A stretch of 64,000 nucleotides of DNA from Larus michahellis (Eukaryota; Chordata; Aves; Charadriiformes; Laridae): positions 121,912,552-121,976,551 of the forward strand of contig NC_133897.1 of NCBI RefSeq assembly GCF_964199755.1, in the 5' to 3' direction. Every line of letters begins with the position of its first letter. The first letter of the stretch is position 1. This document shows positions 1-13,700 of this stretch, in pieces. The notes beneath the pieces are model-generated. The model searched no databases, was not told the origin of the DNA, and saw only the letters and a list, made by a program, of their open reading frames with translations. The translations under genes and the position numbers were made by a program.

Positions 1-3000
1 CAATACCAGAGTAATGTCTTCATAGAAACACATTAAACAACAAAAACTAAAGCAAATGTTTAACTAAATTAAATGAAGAGGGGCATCGCTCCTGAAAACC
101 ATGGTTAGGGCACTCACTACGACCAGAAGGCATGGTTCCTGATCTAGTAGCTCTAAAAACAAAAGCAAAATGCAAGAACAGAGACCAGTGTGGGCCCAAC
201 AGTACAGAGCAGAGTGTGGCAGGTCAACATGATCAATAGCTCTCAGAACAGCTGAAGTTCCCCTGTTTTGGCTGGTTATAACTCTTGGTCTTACTCATTG
301 GCTTCGTACTGCAGTTTTGCCTAAGAGGAAAGGAGGCCCCCAGCAAATGAGAGCGCATCTTCATCACACTGTTCTGGTTTCATTAGTTAACTGAGTATTC
401 CTGCCATGGCTTCCAATTTATCCAGTGCTATCCAGTGCTAGAACATTTGTACTTTTTTTCTACTTGTTCGAATAGCTGAAACAGTAACAGGATTCCTTAT
501 TTTATCTAAATTTCCAAATGTTTTCAAGTAGTCTATTTCCCACCTCATTTGTAAAGTGGAAAAGGACAGTCAGATTTTCTATTTTCCATTTAGTTATTTG
601 CTACAATGCCTTTGGGAAGGAGCTGTTTTCCTCATTTTGGTTTAACTAAGAGTCCAATTTAAGAGCCCTTTTTTGGTTTTGAGAATCCTTGCCAAAACAA
701 AACCCAATAATGACTGACTTGAAATACCATTTACTTCCACCATGTAAATTCAGTGGAACCCTACATCAAAGCAAGAATGGGGTTTGCGGCCTGTAGGGGA
801 AGCTGAAAGACGGCAGTTTTCCCCTTCAACAAGAATTTAGTAATAAAGCCTGGTTTCAGACTCAGGTGCTGCCATAGGAACCTCCTTGAGGCCATGAAGT
901 TCAGTGAGAGGAACTTAGTTCTGAAAAAAGGACGAAATGCCAGAGGTGACAACAAGAAATAAGGTGGAAATAAGCTGCCTTTTTACTGTTGTGGGAACTT
1001 AATGCTTTGATTTCCTTCCTTGTTGTAGGTAGGATAAATACAACAGAAATTTGTCATTCTCCCCCTGTGCTGCAGGCTCTTCTGAGGTTATTCTGGTACT
1101 GTCACAGCACCCTCTAAGGGACACAAAAGGCACTTTAAGAGACCTGTCATTCTATTACTAATGGAACATCCTCAACTAAGATTTCTGTAGAAATACAGCA
1201 GGTATTGGATGTTACTTGCCAAATTAGAAAAAGATACCTAGTCTGAAAATGTCCTATAAGCAGCCAATTAATAATACAAGTTCTGCTTTCTTCATGAAAA
1301 TGTTACATCTCCTGTACTTCACAGCTTACAACACCCAGTTACACCTCACTCTGACACACACATGACCATGTACATCCTCACAGAACGTGACAAACCGTTT
1401 CTTAGAAATTAAGAGCTTAAGCAGATTAGGAAATCTCTTGTCTGACTTCACACTGCCGGTTCCTCTCTCACGAGGAGAAAGCTGCACCACTTCAAACCTA
1501 CGTCCCAAGCTGCCAAAGCAAGACAGGAGGTCAGCGACTGAGTTTGCCAGATCAGCTAGCTAAACTAGCAAGGAGAGGGGCCAATGGATGAAGTGAAAAA
1601 ACACACTGCCAAACAGCAAAGGTCATAGTGGAACGACGGGCTCCAGAATGGGCCATGCTTGCCAGCTCTGAGACAAACAAAACCCCACCTATGACACTGC
1701 AGCCTCTCTGCTCTGATACTGCCACCACAAAGACCACCACCTCGTGTGTTAGCCGCCTCTTTGCAGACTGATGCTACAGGATGTTACGTTTGTTCAAGGC
1801 AGTGGTGATAAGCCTGATTAACATATTGTTTACCCTGATTAAGGTATTCTCCCTTTCTCTGATATTTGCCTGAAAGACATGTAGATGTAAGTTCAGCCTT
1901 TTTCACACCTAATTCTTCTTCCCTTACCCTGACATCCGTGCTGTCTTCTTTATTTTTTCTTTCTATTTAGTTTATATCTTTCTAATTAAATCCAACGACA
2001 CTCCAGGGTCTGTATAGCTGAGAGGTATTTCATCAGATGGCCCTGAGCCTAAGAACAATCTAAATAAACACCATGAGCAGGATGGATACAGCGAACACCG
2101 CATGGCTCCCATACACAGAAGGGTGTCACTCTAAACCTATTATTATTATTATTGCTGGTAATGACAACAGAAAGAGGTATTTTTGCTTTTAAAAAATCCA
2201 CCTCTCTTCCACTTACTGAGAGAAAGTTGTAAAGGGTCCTGAGATGCTGCAGGGGAGGAAAACAGAGAAAGGGCTTGTTGCAAAGAGGTGCTTGTCTCCT
2301 TGCAATCCCCGACCTTGTGAAAAAGGGCCACTGGACAAATTCTTCATTACCAAACAGGTCTTCCTCGCCAGCGTGGTGCAATACTTGCTCCATTACAAGA
2401 AAGCTCTGGCAAAGTCTCTGGTCTTAATCCAAAACTCAACTGATGTCTGGGAGTAAACATTGTGGCAACTCAAGCTACGGATCACAGCCCAGTGTAAATG
2501 GACTAGAAAACGTGCTAAGCCACACAACTTTCACAGCCAGTGTTCTCTAGTGATGAACAGCTGTAAAACTGCCTGTAGAGAATAAGTACTTTGAATGAGA
2601 AACCACAGCCAAGGCACCTTCAGGCTTCCAGGGACAGAGAGAAGGACTGATTCAGGTCATTTTGTTTGCTAAATCTTGGAACTGATAAATCTCAGATGAG
2701 CCAAATTTATATAGAAACTAAGAACTTTGAAGTAGAAACAGGACCAATTCAAACATATCCACATGCCCTGAAAGGGCTTCAAGGTATTTTTTTTACCAGT
2801 TCAGCCTTTAGACAGATGAACTTTCCACAGACACGTGGAAGGATTTTAGTCCTTTAAAATTACAATTAGCTGAGAATGGATCCAAAGTACTTCTTCAGAA
2901 GTGCTTCTTCTCTCCCTGATGATCCCAGCTGAGAGCGATAGACTGATAAGGGAAAATGAATGGTAAATACCGCTTTGCTGTTGTTCCAACTTCTTCCCGA

Positions 3001-6000
3001 AAAATTAAAGGGGACTGGGACAACCTTGTAGCTGCTGTTTCTATAAGTTGGCAGTGGTAAGATTTACGTACCTACAAAAACTGTCATTCTGGAAGTATTT
3101 TACATTAGAAATTATGACAGAATTTCTCTAGCAGCTAGGAAAAGCTGCATGTTTCTCAGACTAGGACCTTGAGTCTGGGTCAAAAGAAGAATTTAAAGTC
3201 ATTGTTTACGTACAGCATTCAAGAAATATTATTGTACCCAATAACCTACTGGTCAAGCATGAAGGAAAGAGGGAAGCTTTCCTGGGAATATGAATCAGCA
3301 AAAATACTTTTGGAAGGGTTATTACTTCAGCGCACAAAGAGAAAGTGGACAGAAATCAAGACTTGTGGAGCTGCATGCTGGGACTAGACATGATTTTGTG
3401 GCACACACCAAAATTATTTTAATACCACAGTTCTGTTCCAACAGTTTGCAAAGTAGTTGGGTTTTGCCAAAAATCAAAGGAAAGAAGCTAAAATATTTTC
3501 CCGGAATTTCTATGGCTCTAGATTCTGGCTAGTGTTTGGAATGACTCCTTGGAGGAAAGATACCAAACTGAAAAGAGAAGGAAACAATCATTCACCAAGA
3601 AAAGAGAATGCCAAAAAATGTGCAGAGGGAGGCCTTCAAGTGAAATGGATTCCTTGTTCCTGAAGGAATTTGTACCATATCTTGATACTCCTACATCATT
3701 CTTGCTAGAGAGAACTTAAATTGCCTTCTCCTCAGGGACCAGGCGTGATCTTCCAGCTTGACTATAATGCCAACAAAGGAGCTGTACCATTTCTGCTATG
3801 AAAATAAGAGGGAAAAAAAATTGTAACTTTGAATCTCCTAGTCCATGTTTTCCCCCAAGCTTGACAGATGACAGTAAGTAGATTTCTTCAGTCCTGAGCA
3901 GTTCAAATAGAACAGGGTGAGAAGGAAAAAGCCTACTTCCTCTGCCACCAGCTGAAGTGATAGAAGACAGGACTGTGTGATGCCTCTCCCCTTTCCCCAG
4001 CACTACCCTTTCCCAGAACCCTGGGCCAAGGAATAAGAAAGTAAAAGACTCACAGGATCAATAATAAACAGTAACCTTGTTAACATGGCTATGTATTTCA
4101 CCACTAATTATGTTTCAATAATAGATTTCCATGTTTGAGCCATCTGCATCTGTGCACTGTTATCTACGTAGTGCCAGAAAGTTTCCTGGATATTGCTGTG
4201 CTGTTTCACGCACCACTGTGGCCTGTTTCATGCTACACACTTTTTCCTGCTGTTATCGAATACTTTGCTTCAGTAAAACTGCAAAAAATACCCATAGCTT
4301 CTTGTCAAGGGCCAAGTGATATTTAAAAAAATGTCTTCTTCCCACCCTGAAAGAGTACCATCCTAGCTGCGTGTCAGGTCTTGCTATTATGGCCTTTTAC
4401 ATATATTTAGCTATTTAGTTCTAATTAATACTTATTTAGTCCATCTTTTTTTTTTTTTTTACATTTACACTGAGAATAGATTTTCTTCATAAGATTTTAT
4501 GTAACAGCACCTTTTGCTCCAGTATCCGTTCTTTCCCATTGCACGTATATCTTTGCTTAACAGCACTACTCTTTCAAAACCTCAGGAAATCTTCTGCCAC
4601 GCTACAGCTGAATTAGCAAGTCTAGCATCTCTTTTGCTGTTGCTACTATGGCTTAGACAGAAGGCCAGGTCACGGCAATAAAAAACTACTTTACCTTCTT
4701 TTCATTTGCAAGATGGGAGCAGGTAGCTCACGCTGTAGCCATTCCCCTCACCCATCGCTCTGTCTAGTCCGACACAATGCATGCCCTGGAGCTGCAAAGC
4801 ATCCGAGGTTTTATTTTCACCTTTACATTTGATCTTTTACCTAATCTTTTGATGTCATGAATTACGTTAATATCCTGAACGGGGTTACTTTACATCAATA
4901 CTTTCACCCTCCTGCACTGTGAATCAAGCCAGGCTTGCATTTCTTGTGGGAGTGACAAGTTTTTTTACTTTCCACTTGAGTTTCTAAAGTGCTCTCCCAG
5001 GGCTCTGCTCCCTGTTTTGTAACAGTCTTGGTCACTGAAACCTGACACCCAGTTACGGAGAAAAAATAACCATTTGCATGAAACTACATTTACACTTACA
5101 TTTAACTTTATTATTTTTTAGTTTTGGTTGAGATATTGTGCAATCCCATTCTGTTTCACTGCAATTCAGTTTTGGAAGGTGAGGGCAGCAAAGAATCCTT
5201 CAAACTCACAATGTTTAACCTTTTCCCAGCATATGAAGACAAGTTTGGCAAATCTAAATGAAACTTGGATTCAAATCATTTGTGTTCAAAGCCTGTAAAA
5301 TGAACTATTTATTCAACAATATTTTCTTTCAAAGTCATCTACAATTAAACAGATTTCAGATCAGCCAGTTAGCAACAATTTCAGTGAGGTTTTATTGTTT
5401 ATCCTCTTGTTCCCAGCTGGAGATGTAGGCAAAAATCTTGGTTCCACTGCAGTGAGTATTACACTGGCATTGGCAAGTCCAGAACCTCCACCTCCCATTT
5501 AGCTGACGGAAAACAGCACAAAGTGATTTTTCTGTCTATGACAGCCAGGGTCACAATATATAGTTGCTTGTCAAATCTCAAATAATTATCTAAAGGTTGT
5601 ATGTCTGACAAAAGGCTGGATTTTTGGAGAAAAAATAGAATATTTTAGACATGAAAAGTCATGGTTATCATCAAGAATTTCCTGTTGGGACTCAGAGGAT
5701 GCCAAAAAACCTATATGCCATGCATGAATCCTGATCACTGCTGACAGGAAGTGCTCCTGACAGCCCTAATACTTATTTACTGAATTCATATATTCAAATC
5801 TGATAGGCAAAAGGCAAAGCCTGACTCTTTGGCTTCAGATAACGTAGAAACCGCCAGCATCACTCAGCTATGACCAATCATAGGAAGCAGAAATACTGTC
5901 GCACTTGGTTTTGTTGTTATCCAATGCCAAGAGGTGCCGCACACACAATGTCACCACAACACAACATGTATTGATGATCCCCCCTCAGGAATTACAACAT

Positions 6001-7190
6001 TCTTGGGAAAACAGCAAAACCTTTCCTTCTGGGAAGGTGTATATTGAAGGCTGGCCAAACACTTCCTAATGTCATAGTTGCCCTCGCGTGTAACCCAGAA
6101 GAGTTACAAGTCCAGTCACATCATACCTTCTTATAAGCTTCATTACATTCTAACACAGAAACCCTCATCCGCTTCATATTCAGTATGACTGCTTGTGTAA
6201 TATCTGGTCAGAACATTATCTTTTTGCAGAAAAATATATTTTTTCTATTTTAAAAAGTGTTTCTTGTTTAATTGACAAGGAATCTATCTCTTTGGTCAGC
6301 TCTGACAGCAATCCTTCTTATGCAAGGCAGAAGCACCTCTTAACCTGAGAAGCACCTCAAGCAAAGAGATGAAAGCTCTAAGCATGAAATTCACTCATTC
6401 TGCTGACCCTCAGTCTTGTACCCCCTTCTTAGGATCTCACACATTCATAGCATCTTGGCTTCTTTGAAGGGGAAGATGTGCTCCAGTGCTTTGCTGCAGC
6501 TGAGACTGGTGTCTCTGAACATATCCCCAGATCAAAAACTTGGTAGTTGAGACAGCAGAGAGCGGAAAAAAACAAATTTTGCTTTCCACAGTTCGGTCCT
6601 TTTAAAAAGGTTGAATGCTGCAGTTTCTTAGGTCTTACCTGCTATTCTTCTGTGTCTGATCGGAGGCATGTTGTCTGCCCTGCAGCCCTACTGCCAGGGC
6701 AGCTAGGCTGTCTCTATCAGTGTCCCAGAGGAGCGGTGATCCAACACATCACGTTTCTTTCAAAGAGCTAACATAAAGAGCCTAAGCTGGTCAGCCCAAA
6801 CTAGCTTCTCACTTGCATGCAGTAAATCATCAGCCTGCAATACTTCTCAGCTTCTTCAGCCACCTCCTCAAAGGCCCCGCTGTGCTTGTTCTAGCACAAG
6901 ACACATTCACACATGCATTTAGGGGCAGGAAGAGCTGGGCAAAGGACCTTAAGGAAAGAAGATGGTCAAAAGCACGCTTCTTCTGCCAGGCCACCTCTTC
7001 TGGACCATTCCCACCCGCTCCTGTGCATCGCTGAGAGGCACTTGGGAAAGACATGGTTATGAATTGAGTCATAGAATTAGAGTCAGAGGGTAGACCAATG
7101 TGGGCTGTTGTGGTGCATGTCTGCTACGGACTGCCTGCTTAGGAAGAAGTAGAAGATAAGGACTTCTTCAGCTAACTGTAAGGAGTCTCA
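1..7190. other. Non-coding stretch, no gene recognised
   Basis: AT-rich sequence with stops in all frames. The longest open frames here (for example the 114-codon minus frame at 2049-2393) have low-complexity runs, no recognisable family and no convincing flanking splice signals. It may be intergenic or a long intron. No RNA gene, CR1 tail or other repeat family was recognised apart from a short ATT microsatellite. Confidence 0.6.
2138..2153. repeat. (TAT/ATT)5 microsatellite
   Basis: About five perfect ATT trinucleotides in a row. Simple repeat with no sign of function. Confidence 0.8.
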
Positions 7191-7194
7191 CGTT

Positions 7195-8691
7195 TGCAGA
7201 ACCTGGTCCTCACGAAGGACTTCAACCATCCCTGTGTCTGCTGGAGGGCCAGTACAGAAGAGCACATGCAATCCATGAGGTTTCTGACATGAATTAATGG
7301 TAACCTCCTGAGAAAGGGGATCAAGGAACCGACAAGAAGAGACTGTCTGCTAGACCTCACACTTACAAACAAGGATGAACTTCAGGGATATGAAGGTCTG
7401 TACAACTTTGGCTTCAATGACTATAAAATGGATAAGTTCAGGTTTCAAAGAGAAAGGGACAAGGCAAATAAATGTCAGATAGCAAGATCTTCAAGAATGG
7501 CAAGAAGGAAGATCTGGGGAACACACCTTGATCCACAGGAATGTTAAGGAGCAAACAATCCTGGAAACTGTTTCCAAACATAGTAACTCCAAGATAATTG
7601 GGAGCAGTCAACACGGGTTTACAAAAAGGACCAACCTGATAGTGTTCTACAATGAAATTACAAGCTTGGTGAACAAGGGGAAGGCAGTGGATATTGTTTA
7701 CTTTGACATTAGCAAGGTTTTCAACACTTACAACCTCATGGACAAACTGAGGAGTACAGGCTGGAAAAATGGACTGTAAGGTAGGCTGAACACTGGCTGA
7801 ACTTATGGATTGAAAGGGTTGTGATCAGCAGCACAAAGTCCAGATGGACACAAGTCACTAGTGGAATATCCCATGGATAAATACTGGGGCCAATACTGTT
7901 TAATTACTGACCTGGACACTGGGAAAGCGTGGAAGCTCAGTAAGTCTGCAGAGTTTGCAAAACTGAGAGGAATGGTTGATACATCAGAGGGTCATGCTGC
8001 CATTTAGAGGGACCTCAACAGGCTGGAGAAACGGTATGACAGGAACCTTATGAAATTCAGCAAAGGGAAATGCCATGTCCTGCCCCTGGGATAGAACACC
8101 AAGCTGAACATGAGCCAGCAATGTGCCCTTGTGGCAAGGAAAGCCAACAGCCTCCTGGGCTGCATTTAGTAGAGCGTCATCAGGAGGTCAAGGGAAGTGA
8201 TCCTTCCCTTCTACTCAGCACTGGTGAGGCCACAGTAGGAGTGCTGAGTCCAGTTCTGGGTTACCCAGTACGTGAGAGACATGGACATACTGGAACAAGG
8301 ACAATGAAAGACCAGGAAGGTGATTAAAGTATTGGAGCATCTGGAGAAGAGAAGGCTCAGGGGGAGCTTATCAAAGTGCATAAATACATTAGGGTAGGGA
8401 CCAACAAAGAAGGAGACAGGCTTTTCTCAGTGGTGCCCAGTGACAGAAAGAGAGGCGAAGCCCACTAACTGCAGGAAATCCTGTTTGAACAGAGCAAAAA
8501 AAACCTCTTTATGGTAGGGGTGTTCAAACAGTGAGCGGAGGTTGCTCAGAGAGCTTATGGAGTCTCCATCCCTGGAGATATTCAAAACCCGACTGGACAC
8601 AGCCCTCTGTAACCTGCTGTAGGTGATCCTACTTGAACCAGATGATCCCCACAGGTACCTTCCCACCTCAACCATCCTGTGATTCAGTAAA
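7195..8691 (+). mobile_element. CR1 LINE fragment, sense, about 1.5 kb
   Basis: A decayed copy of the avian CR1 non-LTR retrotransposon. The left end resembles the C-terminal endonuclease part of ORF2 (tracts such as GGACTTCAACCATCC and CTGCTAGACCTCACACTTAC). The middle encodes a broken reverse transcriptase. The right end is the usual CR1 3' portion, with TGGAGTCTCCATCCCTGGAG followed by AACCATCCTGTGATTCAGT at the terminus. Frames are interrupted by many stops and shifts, so it is inactive. The 5' end is truncated, as is typical of CR1. The left boundary is uncertain by some tens of bases, and there may be an internal deletion near 7,500. Confidence 0.92.
7528..7779 (+). pseudogene. CR1 ORF2 reverse transcriptase fragment
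   Basis: An open stretch of about 83 codons inside the CR1 copy. It contains QHGFTK, then YNEITSLVNKGKAVDIVYFDISKVF. The second is the reverse transcriptase block in which active CR1 elements have a VDVVYLDFSKAFDT-like motif. Here the FD of the catalytic region is kept, but the following AFDT is changed to VFNT, and the frame stops soon after LMDKLRSTG. It is a dead remnant and not a host gene. There is no sign of domestication. Confidence 0.88.
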
Positions 8692-8699
8692 TTGTTTGG

Positions 8700-10460
8700 C
8701 AGCAGCAGGCAATTTGCAGCAAACCTTTTCCCAGAAAGAACAGTAAAATCCCTTTCCTTGCTCATCTTCTGTATACAAATGCATAAAGGGTCCAGTACTT
8801 CGAGAAAGACCAGGTATGTAAAAAAAGCTGCAAACAGACTTAATGTGCTCTCCAAGTGCAATTACATGGCAAGAAGGACAAAAAGCATGCTATCCTCACC
8901 TGCCAAAAGAAACGTTTGGATCCCAGTTGTGGCTCCAAACTTCAGCTAAACTGAGCACTACTAACTTAGTAATTGAATTATGGCAAGCTGTTCACAGAAC
9001 ATGAGTTTTCTTTTGCTCCATGCCATGAAATCTTCCACAGCAGCCTAAGCAATTTCCTCATACAAATTAGGCAAAGGCTTACTTAGGTGAATCTGAGTCT
9101 TATCCATCCAGAAAAGTACTTCAAACACGAAGCCAAAGACTGTTCTGGGAAGGAGGAGGAATGAGAGTGTTTTCTCTATTCTCTTTATCATTGTGAAATT
9201 CCAAGCATGAAGAAACTCTCCAATTAAATAAAAATAGTACAATTCCACTAAAAAAAATCTGCTTTTGAGACATCCCAGGCAAAAAAAAAAAATGCTAACA
9301 ATTTTTTTCTTCAGAACTAAGTACTCTAGCTGGTAAGTGGGGAAAAACAGTGTTGAATCAGTCCCTGTGTTTTTCCTTTACTTCTTCGGTACATTTACCT
9401 CACTAAGCAGAATGTTTAGCTCAGATTTGTTTTGTCTAGGGATATCTACAACTTAGAAAATGCGGCCTATAAAAATGATTCTAGCTCATTAGTTGCAGAT
9501 AAGGGTTAGGCCGTCGCGTGTGGGAACAAGAATCAGAATGCCTATACTTGGAAAAAAGTCCCACTAAAACTCGATGGTAAAAAATTGCCTTCCAGCATCA
9601 TCAAAGTTAACATGCCAAGTTTCCAAAATTTTGGTTTGCATATCTATGTAGTCGTATGAAAATGCTTAATTCAAAGCTTAGGCAACAAAGAGTGTTTCTG
9701 CTTTCATCTTATCTTATGGCTATACCTTAAAACACACTGCACCCCTATCTATGAGAGTGCAGGCACTAAGTTTGGTAGCATTGTCCTTCAGTAAGTATAT
9801 TCCCTTGCAATTGCAACAACCTAAGACCACTACCTAGGCAAATCTTACAAAGTCATCAGGAATAAGAACAGGAAAAAATGCCTTCCAAAAATGTTTCTAA
9901 ACACTTTTTGCACAAATTAAGAAAATTTAAGCTATTTAGCAGGCTCTGGCTAGACTTGACTAACAAACTCAGAAAGGGTTAGGTATAGTTGGAAATTTTT
10001 TGTATAAGAAGAATGATCATTAGACAAAAATCAAGATCTAAAAAAAAAACCAAACAAAAAACCAACCACCAGATTTGTTTTCAATTACTTCTTTTTCTTT
10101 AATATCCCTTTCCAAAAGGATTAAAAATACTTGAAAGACTTCTTGTGGAAAATAGTCCTATTGTTAACTGGGTCATATCTAGTATGGATATGAGAAAGGC
10201 ATTTATTTCCCACCAAAAATGTCTTTGCAAAAAAGAAATAATTTGAAACTTCAAGAAAAAAAACCAAAAACACAGAGGAAAAGAAGGGTATTGTTTAGGT
10301 TTTCTTTCATTTGGAGCATAGGGAAAGGTAGAGTACAGCATATATACTCTTTAAAAAACTGCTGCCGCTTCACAGCACTGGTTTCCTGCTAGGTGCTTTT
10401 GTGGCCCATTTTTAAAAGTGTTTGGTAAGGGAGACTTCATGGTCTCCCATGTCAGTGTTG
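8700..10460. other. Non-coding stretch, nothing recognised
   Basis: AT-rich sequence between two CR1 fragments. A 67-codon minus frame at 9045-9248 is hydrophobic and matches no family I know. No splice-flanked exon, RNA gene or further repeat was identified. Confidence 0.55.
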
Positions 10461-10469
10461 GTGTTTACC

Positions 10470-10750
10470 AGGCTCATAAATACGTTACTGTTAGAAAGCT
10501 TTTCCTAACATATTACTGACCTGACCTGAGGGATGGCTCCCCAAAATGAATTATCCCCTTCCTCTCTGCAACAGCCTTGAAATAATAGATTAAATGCTGT
10601 TACATCCCCCTTCTACTTCTGAGCTAAACAATGCCTTTTTCAATATTTTTCATTCCTTCCTTTTAGGTGGTATTTTCTCTAGGCCCCCAACCCTTCATTT
10701 TTGTACATCCTGGACTTTGTCCTTCAGTCAGTTATGTTATGGCCATGACC
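10470..10750 (-). mobile_element. Old antisense CR1 fragment
   Basis: Read on the plus strand, this follows the antisense CR1 order: TGTTAGAAAGCTTTTCCTAAC, then a TTATCCCCTTCCTCT block, ACATCCCCCTTCTACTTC, GAGCTAAACAATGCC, and TTCATTTTTGTACATCCTGGACT. Each block resembles the known antisense CR1 3' region, but divergence is heavy, so this is an old insertion. The 3' terminal octamers are not preserved. Boundaries are approximate. The open frames that overlap it are chance. Confidence 0.72.
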
Positions 10751-13700
10751 TCTGCAGCCCATGGGCACAGACCTGTGGCTTCTCCCTCTCTGCTCATCCA
10801 GCCAGACCTCAGCCGGACCCCTCAAGCAACCAGGGCAACATACAGGGTCCTGACCTCAACAAAGAGTCTTCTGGTGCACAAACACGCAAAACTCTGATAT
10901 CAGTCAGCTATGGTCTCACCAAAAGATATAGAATGTAGTTTCTATCAATCTTTAGTAGTTCCCTAACCCTGAATTTATTGCTCCTCTATCACCCACCACA
11001 ATGATTAGAGCTTTCAAGAGATGCACACAAATTGTTCCTTAAGTAATAGGATATAATTCACCTTTGAGCCATCATGATATTGCATGCAGAAGTGGTGTGC
11101 TAGACTTCAGGTCATTCTTTCTGAACCACTGTCCCAGAGAGATCTCCTTTCAAGAGAAATTTCACACTGTATATAACAGCTTCATCTCAAATACGCTTGA
11201 CATAGCTGTGAATTTTCCCACTTCAAGAAGATCTCTCGATTTTCCAGCACTTCCTCAAAAACCAAGAGTTAGTCATTATTCACAGACTTCTTTGTGTTCT
11301 TCCTGGAAAAAAAATGATGAAAAGGTATCACAGGGAACAAAACAAACTTTCATAGATCTCACACCATCCAGGAATGCAGAATCATCACACAGACAGAAGA
11401 AAGAATTTCAATCCATAATGGAAACTCTTTCAGGATATTTTTGGGAAACACCACTGCCCGTGGGGAAAAAATGTATTTTTACCAATTACTTCACAAACCT
11501 TGGGTAGGTTTCGAAGCAGGTACTCATATTCTTCCTGATCGGAACCACTAACAAAAGCAAAGTCAAAATGCATGACTTGCTGTGCTGCCTTATTGTCATC
11601 CATTTAGAAAATAACCAGGAACACATAAAGCTTTTGAAGATGGCGGTGAACAGGAGCTGCCGTCTCTACAGATGCAAAATTTTAGTTTTGGAGTTAGTCA
11701 CCTCCAGCCAATTGCTTTTTTCATTTTATGGTTTTCACACTACATCCATTCAGTCTCCTTATGCGCTATAAAATCTTTGTTACACTGGCACTGCTCCTGA
11801 ACCAGGCACAAATGCAGAAAAAAGTTCTGCTTGCTTTTTTATTATGTTTATAAAAACTGGAATCTCTCTGCAGTCACTGGTGGCTTTGGAAATGGGTAGT
11901 TTTATAGATTTTTCCACTCTTTCATCAAAAGTTTTTCGCCCATGTTTAACAGGGATCATGAAAAGACACAGTGGGTTGTAAATGTTAGTACCTCATGCAC
12001 TGATCAGATTGCCATCCCTCCCAGCAGTTACACAGCTGACGAATCAACACTGTGCAGCGCTCGGTGAACAGGCAGAACAGGTGCCTACAGCCCCACCAAA
12101 CAAGCCCATTTTCTCTGAACAGCAAAGCATTGTAAAAAAAAATTATTTTTTTTTTTTTAAATCCCTGCCTAAACAAGCAGTTAACTCACAGGGCCTGTTG
12201 GGCTGTTCTATATCCATCATGTCTCAAGAGATACTCCACACCGATACTACTGCTAAGATAAAATTCAACTCTCCATTCGGCAGTGTCTTCTGTTCTTCAC
12301 CCAATTTAAATATAAAGGGCATGCCAACACAAAAATCACCCTGTTTACTAAGTATACACACACTACAGCCCAGCTCCCTCTGCATCCCGCTGTTCTGCCA
12401 GGGCTGGGGAAGATCCTGAATTGTGGGAGATGGGAAGCACCACGAGAAAACCTGACCATTCTCAGCAGGGATCTGGTACAGTCTCTGTAAAATGGCAAAA
12501 GGCAGCATTTGAAGGCGCTTGCAGAAAGCACAAATGAATTATGAAGCAGGCCCAGCTCAGTGGTCCACAACGTCAACCCAGCAAATCAGTTCATAAACGA
12601 CGGTTCTCTCTAGAAGCTTCATTGCTCTGGCATTTCGCCCACAGAAAGTAATGGTAGACATAAAGTACTGAGAAGCAGGGAAGAGGCCGGATGTGGAGTT
12701 ACAAGCAAGTTTCTTCTTCTTGTAGGGAAATTTTTCTATACCTTTGATCTTTACTGTATCTTTTCTAGTTCTGCTATGTACTTTTGGGGATGCAGAGACC
12801 AGAAACACAAATACTACCAGTACGTTGTGGTATTGCACAGTGAGATAGTCAAGTTCTCTATTTTGTTTTCCAGTCTTCATCTTGTGATTCCTAAAATTAA
12901 TTTTTTTCTTTTTGATTGCTACTGTACAATGAACAGATGTTAAAGAGAACTGACAATTAGGACTACCACACTTCTTTCTTGAGCTGTGATAGCTAGCTAG
13001 GGGATCTTCAATGTGCTTGTGTAATTACTTGCTCCTTGCTCCACACTCAAAGTTAAATTTGTCTTCTAGTTTACCACCAAGTCTCTCAGTACCGTGATAC
13101 CAACCCACACCTCTTCAGAGCCAGTTTTATTCTCATCTTGTACCATTTCCAAATAAAATGACAAAAGGTTTATTTTGACTGTCTCTTCTCTCCCAGTCCA
13201 CTCCCTGGCTTAACCTGTTTGCAAAGGGTGCGGAAATATCCTGTCTTCCCTGTCTACCGGTCAAACTTCCACTCCCATGAAACCATTCTGTACTTCACTG
13301 CTAAGCTCAGTACCAGTATTTTATCAGAAATATCTATCACAGTCTAGGGCCACATCTACCTCCTTCGTATCACTGCCAGAAACACATTATGCATCCTCTT
13401 TCACAGAGGGAAAGATGTGTATTTATTCCCAGGAAGCGAGGGCCCAACCACCACCTGTGCCCTGCCATCACCAGGCTTGGGGCAATACCTGACATATAGT
13501 TTTTTTTCCTTCTCTACATTAAACTACAGGCTGGTTTTAGATGGTTAAAATTTACTAAAGCCACAGTCCATAATGACACATCTCTCTCAATCAAATTTGA
13601 AAACTTACAACAAACACTCATTAGTTCAACCCCAGCAAAGTTTCTCTTTTAAAACCATCCTCTCCTGTCCTGCTAAGTAATTTTTCACCAGAGAACGCCT

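Noticed and set aside
8427-8861. 144-codon minus-strand frame
   Set aside because: It is antisense to the sense CR1 3' region and has no independent support.
10594-10938. 114-codon plus-strand frame
   Set aside because: It starts inside the old antisense CR1 and continues into low-conservation DNA; not a gene.
12224-12880. Overlapping minus frames of 94-107 codons
   Set aside because: The plus strand is open over much of the same stretch; no family, no paired splice signals, no reason to prefer either strand.
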